DNA of 64,000 nt from the NCBI GenBank assembly GCA_003569205.1, contig BGOK01000034.1, positions 1 through 64,000 on the forward strand. Reading direction: 5' to 3'. The notes under the pieces were generated by a model. It was given only the letters and a program-made list of their open reading frames with translations, was not told where the DNA came from and ran no database searches. This stretch comes from Verrucomicrobiota bacterium. GTDB taxonomy: Bacteria; Verrucomicrobiota; Verrucomicrobiia; Opitutales; UBA953. How positions within the stretch are numbered: position 1 is the stretch's first letter; each line of letters starts with the position of its first letter. The translations under genes were made by a program, and so were the position numbers. Positions 55,073-64,000 of the stretch are shown here, piece by piece.

Positions 55073-55084
55073 CTCTACCCCGTC

Positions 55085-55891
55085 CTACTTCGCCTTCCCC
55101 AATTCTTCGCCGCGGGCTTTAGCCGCGATGAGGGCAGAAGCGACGACCTGACGGAAGTTAGCGGCGGCCATGGCGTCGAGTCCGGCCTTGGTGGTCCCGC
55201 CTGGCGAGGTGACTTGATTACGCAGATTCTCCGGCGTCTCACCCGTGGCCGCCAGCAAGACCAGCGACCCGCTGAAAGTTTGACGGACGAGCAACTTCGC
55301 CTGCTCGGGCGTGAAGCCGAGGGCGACGGCGGCCTCTTCGTAGGCGGCGACGTATTCGAAGAAGAAACCGGGGCCGCTACCCGAGACCGCCGTGACGGCG
55401 TCGAACATCGTTTCCGGAAGTTCTATGACTGGGCCGAGACCCGAGAGGATTGCGTCGACAATCTGGGCATCGGCGACCGCGAGCGGGGCCGCCGAGCAAC
55501 GCGCGCTGATACCCTGACCGACTGCGCCTGGGGTGTTGGGCATAGCGCGGGCGACGTTACGGGCGGACGAGAAGAAAGCTCCGATGGTCGCGAGGCGCGT
55601 GCCGGCGAGGATGGAGAGCACGAGCTTACCCTGCGCCAGCGAGGCGTAGGATTTATCGAGGTCGGCGAACTGCTGCGGCTTGCAGGCGAGCACGACCGCG
55701 TCGGCACCGACAAGAAGTTCAGTCGGGGTTGTGGCCACGCGGACGCCGGTGGCCTTGGACAGATCGGCAGCGGTGGAGTCGTTACCGCCGATGACGGTGA
55801 GGTCAGCCGGGGCGCAGGCGCCCGAACGGAGAAGTCCCTGCACCATGGCCCCTGCCATGCGTCCGGATCCGATGAAAGCGAGTTTAGGCAT
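55085..55891 (-). CDS. proC: Pyrroline-5-carboxylate reductase
   Basis: A 268-residue last enzyme of proline synthesis. The N-terminal Rossmann motif GSGRMAGAMVQGLL is at about 8-21, and the C-terminal signature is VTSPGGTTKAGLDAM near 229-243. SGSGPGFFFEY is the family dimer segment. It lies 2 bases after hemL on the minus strand, so both share one transcript. A tandem repeat follows its stop. Confidence 0.93.
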   Translation of the reverse strand: MPKLAFIGSGRMAGAMVQGLLRSGACAPADLTVIGGNDSTAADLSKATGVRVATTPTELLVGADAVVLACKPQQFADLDKSYASLAQGKLVLSILAGTRLATIGAFFSSARNVARAMPNTPGAVGQGISARCSAAPLAVADAQIVDAILSGLGPVIELPETMFDAVTAVSGSGPGFFFEYVAAYEEAAVALGFTPEQAKLLVRQTFSGSLVLLAATGETPENLRNQVTSPGGTTKAGLDAMAAANFRQVVASALIAAKARGEELGKAK

Positions 55892-55893
55892 GA

Positions 55894-57177
55894 TCAGAGC
55901 GTGCGGATGGCGGCATCGAGGACTTCGCAGGCCTTATCGATATCCGCTCCTTCGTGAGCGGTCGAGATGAAGGCGGTCTCGTAAGGCGATGGTGCCAAGT
56001 AGACACCGTGGTCGAGCGCGTAGCGGAAAACTTTGCGATACTGGTCACCGTTCGACGCGATAGCTTGGTCGTAGTTGCGTACCTTCTCGGCATTAAAGAA
56101 CAGCGAGAACATCGAGCCCACCTGCGGAACCTGTAAAGGAATGCCCTTAGCCTTGGCCGCGCCGAGTAGCGTATCTCGGACGCGCTGACCGAGGACGTCG
56201 AGACGCGCGAATGGATTCAAAGACTTCAGTTTGCGGACCGAGGCGAGGCCAGCGGCCATAGCGAGCGGGTTGCCTGAGAGCGTACCGGCCTGATAGACCG
56301 GGCCCAACGGCGCGAGCTTGTCCATGATCTCAGCCTTACCGCCGAAGGCACCGACTGGTAAGCCGCCACCGATGATTTTACCCATGCAGACGAGGTCAGG
56401 CACGACGTCATGCAGGCCTTGCGTGCCCGCGAGGGATAAGCGAAAGCCCGTCATGACTTCATCGAAGATGAGGACCGTGCCATGCTGAGTGCAGAGTTCA
56501 CGAAGACCGGCCAAGAAACCCGCATCGGGCAGGATGAGACCGACGTTGGCTGGGAACGGCTCCACGATGAGTCCAGCGACCTGACCCGCGTTGGCCTCGA
56601 AGAGCGCGGCGAGTGCTGGGAGATTATTATAGTCGGCGACGAGCGTATCAGCGGCGGTGCCAGGCGTAACGCCAGCGGAATCCGGATTGCCCTGCGTGAG
56701 CGCACCCGAGCCAGCCTTGACGAGGAGCGAATCCACGTGGCCGTGGTAGCAGCCGGAGAACTTAATAATCTTATGACGCCCAGTGAAGCCGCGGGCGAGG
56801 CGGATGGCGGACATCGTGGCCTCGGTACCGCTATTGGTCATGCGGACCTTCTTCACCGCCGGGACGCAGGACAGGATCAACTCGGCCATCTCGACCTCGA
56901 GCGGATTAGGCGTACCGAAGCTGGTACCGCGGTCAAGGGCCTCACGGATGGCGTTACGGATCTCTGGGTCATTATGGCCGTGGATGGCCGGCCCCCAGGT
57001 CAGGACGAAGTCGATGAGCTCCTGGCCATCGGCGGTGGTCAGGCGAGCGCCATTGGCCGACTTCGTAAAGAACGGCGTCCCACCGACCGAACGGAAGGCA
57101 CGGACCGGGGAATTGACGCCACCCGGGATCATCGCGAGGGCACGCTGGAAGAGTTGCTCCGAAGAATTCACACCCAC
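55894..57177 (-). CDS. hemL: Glutamate-1-semialdehyde 2,1-aminomutase
   Basis: A 427-residue PLP enzyme making 5-aminolevulinate in the C5 heme pathway. The N-terminal [15 protein letters not shown] and HGHNDPEI segments, [10 protein letters not shown] (Asp binding PLP) and the Lys in [17 protein letters not shown] are the family signatures. The start is GTG; 57171 is an alternative GTG. hemB lies 5.4 kb away at 62559, so the pathway genes are not in one operon. It is followed by proC after 2 bases. Confidence 0.93.
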   Translation of the reverse strand: MGVNSSEQLFQRALAMIPGGVNSPVRAFRSVGGTPFFTKSANGARLTTADGQELIDFVLTWGPAIHGHNDPEIRNAIREALDRGTSFGTPNPLEVEMAELILSCVPAVKKVRMTNSGTEATMSAIRLARGFTGRHKIIKFSGCYHGHVDSLLVKAGSGALTQGNPDSAGVTPGTAADTLVADYNNLPALAALFEANAGQVAGLIVEPFPANVGLILPDAGFLAGLRELCTQHGTVLIFDEVMTGFRLSLAGTQGLHDVVPDLVCMGKIIGGGLPVGAFGGKAEIMDKLAPLGPVYQAGTLSGNPLAMAAGLASVRKLKSLNPFARLDVLGQRVRDTLLGAAKAKGIPLQVPQVGSMFSLFFNAEKVRNYDQAIASNGDQYRKVFRYALDHGVYLAPSPYETAFISTAHEGADIDKACEVLDAAIRTL

Positions 57178-57237
57178 ACACCTAGGCAGTCCGCCCCTTT
57201 GTTCAAGTATCGTTCACGGGCCACCCTGGCCCGACCC

Positions 57238-57807
57238 TTACATATAGATAATGGGAGGCGGCGGGGCCGGTGGCGGCGCGGCGTTGCTGCGTTGAGTCTG
57301 CGGAGCCGTTGTGTTCGGCTGGGTAGCGGGCTGCGTGTTTAAGCGGGAGAGTTCGGCCAGCACCATCCCTACGGTCTGCTGGCGGATGGCGTTGACCTCA
57401 TCGACGATGGCTTGCTTCTCGGCATCGCCAGCCTGTCCCCAGGTGCCTTCCAAGAAACGGCGACGATTCACTAGGGCTTGGTAATCTGGACTTCTACCCA
57501 CGTTGTCATAGGCCTGGTTCGCCTTCGGCTCGGACTTCATCAAAGAGTCCCGAATCACGCGGCCCTCTTCACGCAGCTCATTGAAACGGGTCTCAAGGAC
57601 GGTACGAACCTCGGGTTGCTTGGCAACGACCGGGGCCACTACGGGCGCGGGGCGCGGACGGACAACCGGTGGAGCGGGCACCGGACGCGGCGCCGTCGGC
57701 ACGCGGGTGGAAGGTTGCGCGACGGGCAAGGGGGCAAAGATCTTTGAGGCCAGATAGGCAGCGCCACACACAATCAGCAGGCCAAAGATGAGGGTGGAAC
57801 GGTTCAT
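57238..57807 (-). CDS. Membrane-anchored Pro-rich protein, unknown
   Basis: A 189-residue protein with an N-terminal anchor (about residues 6-26), a Pro/Val/Ala-rich spacer (28-70), a charged helical region (about 75-160) and a Pro-rich end terminating PPPPIIYM. No family recognised. Topology suggests a periplasmic helical domain at the end of a flexible stalk. It is divergent from the multicopper oxidase gene and downstream of it runs hemL. Confidence 0.65.
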   Translation of the reverse strand: MNRSTLIFGLLIVCGAAYLASKIFAPLPVAQPSTRVPTAPRPVPAPPVVRPRPAPVVAPVVAKQPEVRTVLETRFNELREEGRVIRDSLMKSEPKANQAYDNVGRSPDYQALVNRRRFLEGTWGQAGDAEKQAIVDEVNAIRQQTVGMVLAELSRLNTQPATQPNTTAPQTQRSNAAPPPAPPPPIIYM

Positions 57808-57876
57808 GAGGTACGCCTTTTTAACAATGAAAAGACCGGGAAGTTCCAGCCAAGAGCCGACAATCCTACAAACTCG

Positions 57877-57885
57877 CCCCCCCCC
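57877..57885 (+). repeat. C9 homopolymer upstream of the multicopper oxidase
   Basis: Nine consecutive C residues 37 bases before the start codon, the longest homopolymer I saw. The nearest -35-like sequence, TTGACC, is at 57888-57893 and immediately follows it. Confidence 0.85.
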
Positions 57886-57921
57886 GCTTGACCGCTCTCA
57901 GCCTTTGGTCACCTTTTTGAT

Positions 57922-60063
57922 ATGGTTAGTTTCGTAAATAGCCCAACAAGGCGGCGCAGCCACCCGGTGGTCGTCGGCTGGGTCAGCCTGCTAGTCTTAC
58001 TGGTCACCGCTAGCTCTAGCCTAGCCTGCGAGCTCTGTCGGGCCGCCTATTTCGGAGCCCTCGAAGCCGCCCCTAAAGCATCCCAGACCCACCCGAACGC
58101 CCGCGTCGTTGCCTACAAGTTGGAAATCGGAGCAAGCGAACTTTCCCCGGCTGGGAAGCCCGTGCAAGTCCTCACCGTCAACGGCACGAGCCCGGGTCCG
58201 GTCTTACGCTTCCGCGAAGGCGACGTGGCACGCATCACGGTGCGCAACACGCTCCAGCATGAAGACGCCTCCATCCATTGGCATGGTCTACTCGTCCCCA
58301 ACCTCGAAGACGGCGTGCCCCTGCTGACGACCCCAGCCATCGGGCCGGGCCAGTCGCGCGTCTTCGAATTCCTCATTAAGCAACACGGGACCTACTGGTA
58401 TCATAGCCATACCGCGTACCAAAAACAGCGTGGCATCCACGGCGCCATCGTCATCGAACCGAGCCTAGCTTCGAAAGGTAAAATCGACCACGACCAGGCC
58501 ATCGTACTGAGCGATTGGACCAACGAAGCGCCACGCGAAGTCCAACGCACACTCCAACGTGGCAGTGATTGGTACGCCCTCCGCAAGGGCGCGGCGCAAT
58601 CACTCTACGGCGCATGGCAAGCTGGCCACTTGGGCGAATACCTTGATCGCGAAAAAGCCTTGGTTCCCCCGATGGACTTCGGCGATGTGGCCTACGATGC
58701 GTTCCTGATGAACGGACAACGCCGGCTGCAACTGCCAGGCCAACCTGGCGAAACGATTCGCGTCCGCCTTATCAACGCGGGAGCAGCAACCTACTTTTAC
58801 CTCGATGCCGCGACAGGGCCGCTCCGCATCATCGCGGCGGACGGGCTTGATGTAAAACCACTGGAGACCACGCGACTCCTGATCGGCCCCGCAGAATGCT
58901 ACGACTTACTCGTTACCATACCCCGCTCTGGAAAGTGGGAACTCCGCGCCACAGCGCAAGACGGCAGCGGGACGGTGAGTGCCTGGCTGGGCGCAGGTGA
59001 AACCCATAGCGCCGTCGGTCCCCCTAAGCCCAATCCTTATGGTATGTCGGACTACCTGATGTCTATCCTCGACCAGCTGGACCCCGAACCGGGTGCGCAA
59101 GTCTTTGATCGACCCCTCGCGCCGTATGCTTCCCTGCGGGCCGCCCAACCGCATGCAGTCCCTACCAGCGCCCGTGAAGTCACCCTGAAATTAGCGGGCG
59201 ACATGATGCGGTATGTCTGGTCTTTCGATGGGCTCTCCGCGGAGGAAGCCGGACCACTCAAGGTGCGGCGCGATGAAACGATACGGGTGAAATTGGTGAA
59301 CAACACCATGATGCATCACCCCATCCATTTCCACGGACACTTCTTCCGCCTCGTGACCCCAGGTGAAGACGACCCCGCCACCGCTCCGCTCAAGCACACC
59401 GTTGACGTCCCGCCGATGAGCACCCGCCTGATCGAGTTCACGGCCAACGAGGGTGACGGTGATTGGTTGCTCCACTGCCACCTACTTTACCACCACTCCA
59501 GCGGGATGATGCGCGTCATCCGGGTGACCGGTCCAGCCGGCGAAGAACCCCCGCACGCCCCCATGCTCCATGTGATGGAAAACCGCTTTGCTTGGGGTGA
59601 GGCAACCCTGACCAGCGCGTTCCACCAAGCCTCGGCCACTTTACGGCAAGGCAACCACGACTTCACCCTAGATTGGATGCAAGGTGCCCATTCGGGTGAT
59701 GGCCACGAAGGCCTCTTGGCTTACCGGTATTACGCGGGCCCACGCTGGACCTGGTTTGCAGGTTACCGCGCAGACTCCATGATGGGCGGGGTCAATGGAC
59801 TCGTCGCTGGTGCCACGTACCGCCTGCCCTACTTCATCGACGTGACCTTCTCGCAACAATCCGGAGGAGAAAGCCGCCTCGCAGTGGCGAAATCCTTACA
59901 ACTCTTTGATGGACTGGGCCTTAATCTCTCGCTCCAGCATGGACGCCATACGGGCACTGCGGGTGCCGCCATGTTGAATTACACGCTCACCAAAGAAACC
60001 TCGCTCACGCTCGGATACAGTTCAGAATTTGGATCGGGCGCTGGCCTCACCTTCCGTTTTTAA
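57922..60063 (+). CDS. CopA-type multicopper oxidase fused to a CopB-like outer-membrane barrel
   Basis: A 713-residue exported protein. Three cupredoxin domains bear copper ligands: H119-W-H-G, WYHSH near 160, HPIHFHGHF near 466-474 and H518-C-H-LLYHH. This is a laccase/CopA layout that oxidises cuprous copper or phenols. Residues about 550-713 are Gly/aromatic-rich amphipathic strands ending in a terminal Phe, like the outer-membrane CopB barrel of copper resistance operons. CopA and CopB are normally separate proteins. The barrel call is inference from pattern. A Cys-rich N-terminal ACELC lies after the signal. A small metal-site protein gene follows after 3 bases. Confidence 0.82.
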   Translation: MVSFVNSPTRRRSHPVVVGWVSLLVLLVTASSSLACELCRAAYFGALEAAPKASQTHPNARVVAYKLEIGASELSPAGKPVQVLTVNGTSPGPVLRFREGDVARITVRNTLQHEDASIHWHGLLVPNLEDGVPLLTTPAIGPGQSRVFEFLIKQHGTYWYHSHTAYQKQRGIHGAIVIEPSLASKGKIDHDQAIVLSDWTNEAPREVQRTLQRGSDWYALRKGAAQSLYGAWQAGHLGEYLDREKALVPPMDFGDVAYDAFLMNGQRRLQLPGQPGETIRVRLINAGAATYFYLDAATGPLRIIAADGLDVKPLETTRLLIGPAECYDLLVTIPRSGKWELRATAQDGSGTVSAWLGAGETHSAVGPPKPNPYGMSDYLMSILDQLDPEPGAQVFDRPLAPYASLRAAQPHAVPTSAREVTLKLAGDMMRYVWSFDGLSAEEAGPLKVRRDETIRVKLVNNTMMHHPIHFHGHFFRLVTPGEDDPATAPLKHTVDVPPMSTRLIEFTANEGDGDWLLHCHLLYHHSSGMMRVIRVTGPAGEEPPHAPMLHVMENRFAWGEATLTSAFHQASATLRQGNHDFTLDWMQGAHSGDGHEGLLAYRYYAGPRWTWFAGYRADSMMGGVNGLVAGATYRLPYFIDVTFSQQSGGESRLAVAKSLQLFDGLGLNLSLQHGRHTGTAGAAMLNYTLTKETSLTLGYSSEFGSGAGLTFRF

Positions 60064-60066
60064 ACC

Positions 60067-60345
60067 ATGAAAAGTCTTCTTATCTTCGCCGCCTTCTGGA
60101 CGGCTAACGTCATCGCTGCCGACGCGCCGAAGACTCCTGAGACCAAGCCCGCCGCTCCTGTGACGGCCACGCCCAAGGCTTACCCGCTGAAGACGTGCAT
60201 CGTAACAGAGAACGACCTCGACTCCATGGGCGAGCAGGCGTCCTTCGTTTACCAGGGACAAACCATCAAGGTCTGCTGCAAGCCTTGCATCGCGAAATTC
60301 GAAAAGAACCCTCCGAAGTACCTGAAGAGGCTCGAGGCCAAGTAA
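60067..60345 (+). CDS. Small exported YHS/TRASH-like metal-site protein
   Basis: A 92-residue secreted protein with a signal peptide over residues 1-18. After a Pro/Thr linker, the Cys in KTCIVTEND and the three Cys in KVCCKPCIAKF resemble YHS/TRASH-type metal-binding sequences, found with copper-handling proteins. It starts 3 bases after the multicopper oxidase stop and probably passes or binds copper for it. The metal is not determined by sequence. Confidence 0.75.
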   Translation: MKSLLIFAAFWTANVIAADAPKTPETKPAAPVTATPKAYPLKTCIVTENDLDSMGEQASFVYQGQTIKVCCKPCIAKFEKNPPKYLKRLEAK

Positions 60346-60365
60346 GCTCCGTTTTCTACGGGCAC

Positions 60366-60398
60366 AAAAAGGCCGGGCGTCTCGCGACCCCGGCCTTT
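60366..60398. terminator. Bidirectional terminator between the YHS-like gene and dnaK
   Basis: A 10-bp stem AAAGGCCGGG / CCCGGCCTTT with a 10-base loop. On the minus strand it is followed by a run of T (A run at 60366-60370), serving dnaK; on the plus strand it ends the copper genes. Confidence 0.85.
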
Positions 60399-60419
60399 GT
60401 CGTGTCTGGCTGAGAAGGC

Positions 60420-62348
60420 TTACTTTTTGTCGTCGACGACTTCGAAGTCGCCGTCGACCACCTTACCGTCGGACTTCTTCTTGGCGCCTTCGGGGGCACC
60501 ACCGTCTGGCGCACCCTGATCAGGCTGCGGGGTGGCGGCGGCGTTCATCGCCTGGGCAGCTTCACCGAGAGGAGCGAGGATGGCCTCGTAGGCCTTGGTG
60601 AACTCTTCGGCGGTGGCGTCAGGCTTCTTGAGTAGCTCCTGGGCGGCCTTGACGGCCTCCTCGGTGCGGGTCTTCGCCTCGGCCGGGAACTTGTCGCCGT
60701 TATCCTTAAGCTGCTTTTCGCCCTGGAAGACCATGGCGTCGAGCTGATTGCGGGCCTCGGCGAGTTCGCGGGCCTTCTTGTCATCGTCAGCGTAGAGTTC
60801 GGCTTCCTTGCGGAGCTTTTCGACTTCTTCCTTGGAGAGACCTGAAGAACCCGAGATCGAGATCTTCTGCGCCTTACCAGTACCCTTATCCGTCGCGCTC
60901 ACGTGTAGGATACCGTTGGCGTCGATGTCGAAGGTGACTTCAATCTGCGGCTGGCCGCGAGGAGCGGGCATGATGCCATCGAGCTTGAACGTGCCGAGCT
61001 GCTTGTTGTCGCGAGCCATCGGACGTTCACCCTGGAGGATGGCGATTTCGACGGACGGCTGGTTGTCGGCGGCGGTAGAGTAGACCTGCGACTTCTTGGT
61101 CGGGATGGTCGTGTTACGGTCAATCATCGCCGTGGCCACGCCACCCATCGTTTCGATAGAGAGCGTCAGCGGGGTGACGTCGAGCAGGAGCACGTCCTTG
61201 ACGTCGCCCTTGAGCACACCGGCCTGGATGGCAGCGCCGATGGCGACGACTTCGTCTGGGTTCACACCCTTGTGGGGTTCCTTGCCTGCGAGGGCGCGGG
61301 CGATCTCGATGATCTTGGGCATGCGGGTCATGCCGCCGACGAGTACGAGCTCATCGACTTGGGTCATGGAGAGACCGGCGTCCTTAAGGCAGGACTCGAA
61401 CGGCTTGCGCGTGCGGTCGGAGAGGTCGTCGCAGACCTTCTCCATCTGGGCGCGGGAGAGCGTGACATTGAGGTGCTTGGGGCCGGAAGCATCGGCCGTG
61501 ATGAACGGCAGGTTGAGGTCGACCGAGTTGGAGGACGACAAGGCAATCTTGGCCTTTTCGGCTTCTTCCTTGAGGCGCTGGCGGGCCATCGGGTCCTTGG
61601 AGAGATCGATACCCTGCTCGGCCTTAAAGGTGTCGATGAGCCACTGGATGATGCGCTCGTCCCAGTTGTCGCCGCCGAGTTCGGTGTCGCCGTTGGTCGC
61701 CTTCACTTCGAAGACGCCGCCGCCGATTTCGAGAATCGAGACGTCGAAAGTACCACCACCCAAGTCATAGACGGCAATCTTTTCATCACCCTTCTTGTCG
61801 AGGCCGTAGGCCAACGAGGCCGCAGTCGGTTCATTGACAATGCGGAGCACCTCGAGACCCGCGATTGTGCCGGCGTCCTTGGTAGCTTGGCGCTGCGAGT
61901 CGTTGAAGTAGGCCGGAACGGTGATGACCGCCTGGGTCACTTTCTCGCCGAGGTAGGCTTCGGCGTCGGCCTTCAGCTTGGCGAGGACCTTAGAGGCGAT
62001 CTCTTGCGGCGTGAACACGCGCGGCTTGCCGTCAACTTCGCACTCGATGGCGGCGTCGCCGTTCTTCCCTTCGACCACCTTGTATGGCAGCTTGGAAGCG
62101 ATGCCCTTCACTTCACCGTACTTGCGGCCGATGAGGCGCTTGGCGGAGAAGACGGTGTTCTTCGGGTTGGTCACGGCTTGGCGCTTAGCGGCCTGGCCGA
62201 CGAGGACGTCGCCGTTCTTAGTGAACGCGACGACCGAGGGCGTGGTGCGCGCGCCTTCGGAGTTAGGGATGACGACGGACTCGCCTGCTTCCAGGACGGC
62301 CATACAGGAGTTGGTTGTACCGAGGTCGATGCCGATGATTTTGCTCAT
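60420..62348 (-). CDS. dnaK: Molecular chaperone DnaK
   Basis: A 642-residue Hsp70. The ATPase domain starts [11 protein letters not shown], with the conserved [11 protein letters not shown] and VGGMTRMP signatures. The substrate-binding domain and helical lid follow, ending with [13 protein letters not shown], the acidic tail for cochaperone contact. No dnaJ or grpE is adjacent. Divergent from hemB; the 210-base region between holds the palindrome at 62468-62480 but no CIRCE-type element. Confidence 0.97.
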   Translation of the reverse strand: MSKIIGIDLGTTNSCMAVLEAGESVVIPNSEGARTTPSVVAFTKNGDVLVGQAAKRQAVTNPKNTVFSAKRLIGRKYGEVKGIASKLPYKVVEGKNGDAAIECEVDGKPRVFTPQEIASKVLAKLKADAEAYLGEKVTQAVITVPAYFNDSQRQATKDAGTIAGLEVLRIVNEPTAASLAYGLDKKGDEKIAVYDLGGGTFDVSILEIGGGVFEVKATNGDTELGGDNWDERIIQWLIDTFKAEQGIDLSKDPMARQRLKEEAEKAKIALSSSNSVDLNLPFITADASGPKHLNVTLSRAQMEKVCDDLSDRTRKPFESCLKDAGLSMTQVDELVLVGGMTRMPKIIEIARALAGKEPHKGVNPDEVVAIGAAIQAGVLKGDVKDVLLLDVTPLTLSIETMGGVATAMIDRNTTIPTKKSQVYSTAADNQPSVEIAILQGERPMARDNKQLGTFKLDGIMPAPRGQPQIEVTFDIDANGILHVSATDKGTGKAQKISISGSSGLSKEEVEKLRKEAELYADDDKKARELAEARNQLDAMVFQGEKQLKDNGDKFPAEAKTRTEEAVKAAQELLKKPDATAEEFTKAYEAILAPLGEAAQAMNAAATPQPDQGAPDGGAPEGAKKKSDGKVVDGDFEVVDDKK

Positions 62349-62467
62349 ATGGTTGGTATTAGGAGTGTGGGTTTAATAGGCAGGGCTTATGCCAAGGCTG
62401 AAAACACTGGTTTTAGCGTATTTAATGAGATTTAGCCGTTTAAATGCCCCCTTTAAGCGGGGCGGGA

Positions 62468-62480
62468 TGACAAAGTGTCA
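62468..62480. promoter_or_regulatory. TGACA-AAG-TGTCA palindrome between dnaK and hemB
   Basis: A perfect 5-bp inverted repeat with a 3-base centre, plus a further TGTCA at about 62490. Its position between divergent starts suggests an operator, but no known regulator is indicated. Confidence 0.4.
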
Positions 62481-62558
62481 CACCCTGGCGTGTCAGGTCG
62501 GCCCCTTAATTCCTTCGCCGTTGCCCTAGCATAGCCAAAGGGCTATTCCCCTCTTCTC

Positions 62559-63569
62559 ATGTCGGACTCCCTGAACCAGCCCATCCGCCTTCGTCGCCTC
62601 CGTGCGTCGGCCGGCATCCGCGCGATGCTCTCGGAGACCGTGGTCGAACCCCGTCACCTGATCCAGCCGCTCTTCGTCACCGAAGGCGAGCAGGCCGAGC
62701 CCATCGCATCGCTTACGGGCATCAGCCGCATCCCGCTCTCGCAGCTCGCGGCCAAGTGCGCCGAACTCCAACTCCTCGGCGTGCATGGTGTAGCCCTCTT
62801 CCCGAAAATCGATCCGAAGCGCAAGACAGCGGAGGGCGCGGAAGCACTCAACCCGAACAACCTCGCTCTCTGTGCGATTCGTGAAGTGAAGACGAAGTGC
62901 CCAGGTATCGTCATCTTCGCCGACATCGCACTCGACCCTTACACCACGCACGGACACGACGGCATCCTCAACGAGGCCGGCGCGGACGTCGACAATGACC
63001 GCACCGTCGCCGCGCTCGTCAAGATGGCCCTCTTCACCGCGCAAGCGGGCGCCGACTTCGTCGCACCCTCGGATATGATGGATGGCCGCGTAGGCGCAAT
63101 CCGTACGGCCCTCGATGCTTCCGGCCACACCGGCACGGGTATCCTCGCCTACTCCGCCAAATACGCTTCGGCCTTCTACGGCCCCTTCCGTGATGCCGTC
63201 GGCAGTGCCCGCCAGCCCGGTGAAGCCGCCATCTCCAAGACGTCCTACCAGATGAACCCGGCCAATCGCCGCGAGGCCCTGCGCGAAGCTGCGCTCGACG
63301 CCGCGGAAGGTGCCGACCTCCTGATGGTGAAGCCTGCAGGTGCGTATCTCGACATTATCCGCGACCTCCGTGAGTCCACTGACCTTCCGCTCGCGGCCTA
63401 TCAGGTCTCGGGTGAATACGCGCAGTTGCAGGCCGCCGCCGAAAAGGGCTGGCTCGACCTCCGTTCCGCACGCGATGAATCGCTCCTCGCCATCCGCCGT
63501 GCCGGGGCCGACGTCATCCTGACCTATTTCGCCGAAGCCTACGCCCGCGATTACGCCAGCCGCGCCTGA
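62559..63569 (+). CDS. hemB: Delta-aminolevulinic acid dehydratase (porphobilinogen synthase)
   Basis: A 336-residue enzyme condensing two 5-aminolevulinates in heme synthesis. Schiff-base Lys residues are in AYSAKYASAFYGPFRDA and LMVKPAGAYLD. The metal-site segment reads DIALDPYTTHGHDG, with Asp replacing the Cys cluster of zinc-type enzymes, so it is the magnesium-dependent type. Its stop overlaps the next ATG by one base (TGATG), coupling it to the VF530-like gene. Confidence 0.94.
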   Translation: MSDSLNQPIRLRRLRASAGIRAMLSETVVEPRHLIQPLFVTEGEQAEPIASLTGISRIPLSQLAAKCAELQLLGVHGVALFPKIDPKRKTAEGAEALNPNNLALCAIREVKTKCPGIVIFADIALDPYTTHGHDGILNEAGADVDNDRTVAALVKMALFTAQAGADFVAPSDMMDGRVGAIRTALDASGHTGTGILAYSAKYASAFYGPFRDAVGSARQPGEAAISKTSYQMNPANRREALREAALDAAEGADLLMVKPAGAYLDIIRDLRESTDLPLAAYQVSGEYAQLQAAAEKGWLDLRSARDESLLAIRRAGADVILTYFAEAYARDYASRA

Positions 63570-63874
63570 TGACCGAGCCACGCCAGCATCCGCGGGATCC
63601 GCTCCACGGCGTGACCCTTGAGACGATTGTCAAATACCTCGAAGCCAAGCATGGCTGGCACGAGATGGGGAATCGTATCCCAATCCGTTGCTTCCTCTTT
63701 GACCCCTCGGTGAAGTCGAGCCTCACCTTCCTACGGAAGACCCCGTGGGCGCGCGAGAAACTCGAAGCTTGGTATGCCACGGACGTCGGCGGCGGGTTCG
63801 GCAGTGGCCCCGTCCGCGGCACGCAGCCCGGCATCGACGTCCGCCCTCGCTTCGGCAGCGGCCCGCAGCGCTGA
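63569..63874 (+). CDS. VF530-family (DUF2132) DNA-binding-like protein
   Basis: A 101-residue cytoplasmic protein. DPLHGVTLETIVKYL, RCFLFDPSVKSSLTFLRKTPWAREK and EAWY are the hallmark segments of the VF530/DUF2132 family, small proteins with a DNA-binding-like fold whose role is unknown. The C-terminal 25 residues are Gly/Arg-rich, an addition to the usual 70-80 residues. It overlaps the hemB stop by one base. Confidence 0.88.
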   Translation: MTEPRQHPRDPLHGVTLETIVKYLEAKHGWHEMGNRIPIRCFLFDPSVKSSLTFLRKTPWAREKLEAWYATDVGGGFGSGPVRGTQPGIDVRPRFGSGPQR

Positions 63875-63942
63875 GCCGCCTGCAAAAAGCCTATATTTTA
63901 GGTGTCAGCCCGCAGCTGAATGGGCATAAGTGAGGCCACCCC

Positions 63943-64000
63943 ATGAGCCCCCGTGCCCTCCTCGCCGCTTTACTACTTCCTTGGCTAGCGTGCGCTGCGC
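63943..64000 (+). CDS. Exported protein, 5' fragment only
   Basis: The ATG at 63943 opens MSPRALLAALLLPWLACAA, a typical signal peptide of which 19 residues are visible before the window ends. Nothing can be said of the mature protein. It lies 68 bases after the VF530-like gene and may be in the same transcript. Confidence 0.7.
   Translation, partial: MSPRALLAALLLPWLACAA

Noticed and set aside
61272-62435. A long open frame antisense to dnaK
   Set aside because: Long antisense frames in dnaK are a known artefact of its codon bias, and no independent signals support this one.
62349-62558. CIRCE or heat-shock sigma-factor promoter before dnaK
   Set aside because: I found no TTAGCACTC/GAGTGCTAA pair and no convincing heat-shock promoter; only the TGACA palindrome stands out.
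1-64000. tRNA, rRNA, CRISPR arrays, insertion sequences and restriction or toxin systems
   Set aside because: I saw no tRNA-like arm patterns, rRNA segments, direct-repeat/spacer arrays, transposases or defence-system motifs on either strand.

Overview
The window is a chromosomal segment of about 60% GC from a Verrucomicrobiota-type (PVC superphylum) bacterium, probably class Opitutia. I base this on a 52-residue small basic protein of the Chlamydiae/Verrucomicrobia family, on operons pairing DUF1549/DUF1553 (PSCyt1/PSD1) proteins with DUF1501 proteins, on a Pirellula/Verrucomicrobium-type heme-binding protein, and on several sulfatases and many Tat or Sec exported proteins. Many start codons lack a clear Shine-Dalgarno sequence. 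I saw no rRNA, tRNA, CRISPR array, integrase or transposase.

Layout. 1-0.8 kb: a broken apbE. 0.8-4.6 kb (minus): an L-idonate/gluconate-type catabolic operon (Zn dehydrogenase, SDR, GntP permease) ending in an SGNH hydrolase. 4.7-6.3 kb (minus): a redox/metal group (DoxX protein with a Cys-rich tail, CDGSH protein, pirin). 6.5-17.9 kb: exported phosphatase, a Tgt-MnmC-like fusion, a serine hydrolase lipoprotein, an iduronate-type sulfatase, a GH79-like glycosidase, a large heme-binding propeller protein and two small membrane proteins. 17.9-31.3 kb (minus): a DUF1501 / PPC / DUF1549-1553 / PSCyt1-WD40-coiled-coil operon followed by sulfatase, zinc peptidase and pyruvyltransferase-like genes. 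31.5-35.4 kb: an unusual polytopic coiled-coil protein plus a Pro-rich lipoprotein. 35.5-43.2 kb: duplicated metallophosphoesterases, DUF1080, two NHL-propeller proteins, an esterase and PilT. 43.2-48.2 kb: dapA-dapB, a palindromic repeat region, ruvA, rlmI-like and LptF/G-like genes (the last two frameshifted). 48.4-52.3 kb: a second DUF1549/DUF1501 pair. 52.4-57.8 kb: small basic protein, leuA, rhodanese, proC, hemL. 57.9-64 kb: a CopA-CopB-like fusion with a small metal-site protein, dnaK, hemB, a VF530-family gene and the start of an exported protein.

Together the genes suggest a heterotroph that degrades sulfated or uronic-acid-bearing polysaccharides (two sulfatases, GH79, DUF1080, PSD1/DUF1501 modules, sugar-acid operon). 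Housekeeping biosynthesis (lysine, leucine, proline, heme) and envelope functions lie between these blocks.

The most unusual items are the Tgt-MnmC-like fusion, the multicopper oxidase fused to an outer-membrane barrel, the 871-residue coiled-coil membrane protein whose membrane core resembles a family I recall from marine phages, and the DoxX/CDGSH/pirin group. Four genes (apbE, the GntP permease, rlmI, LptF/G) carry single-base shifts, mostly at C/G runs, which may be sequencing errors.
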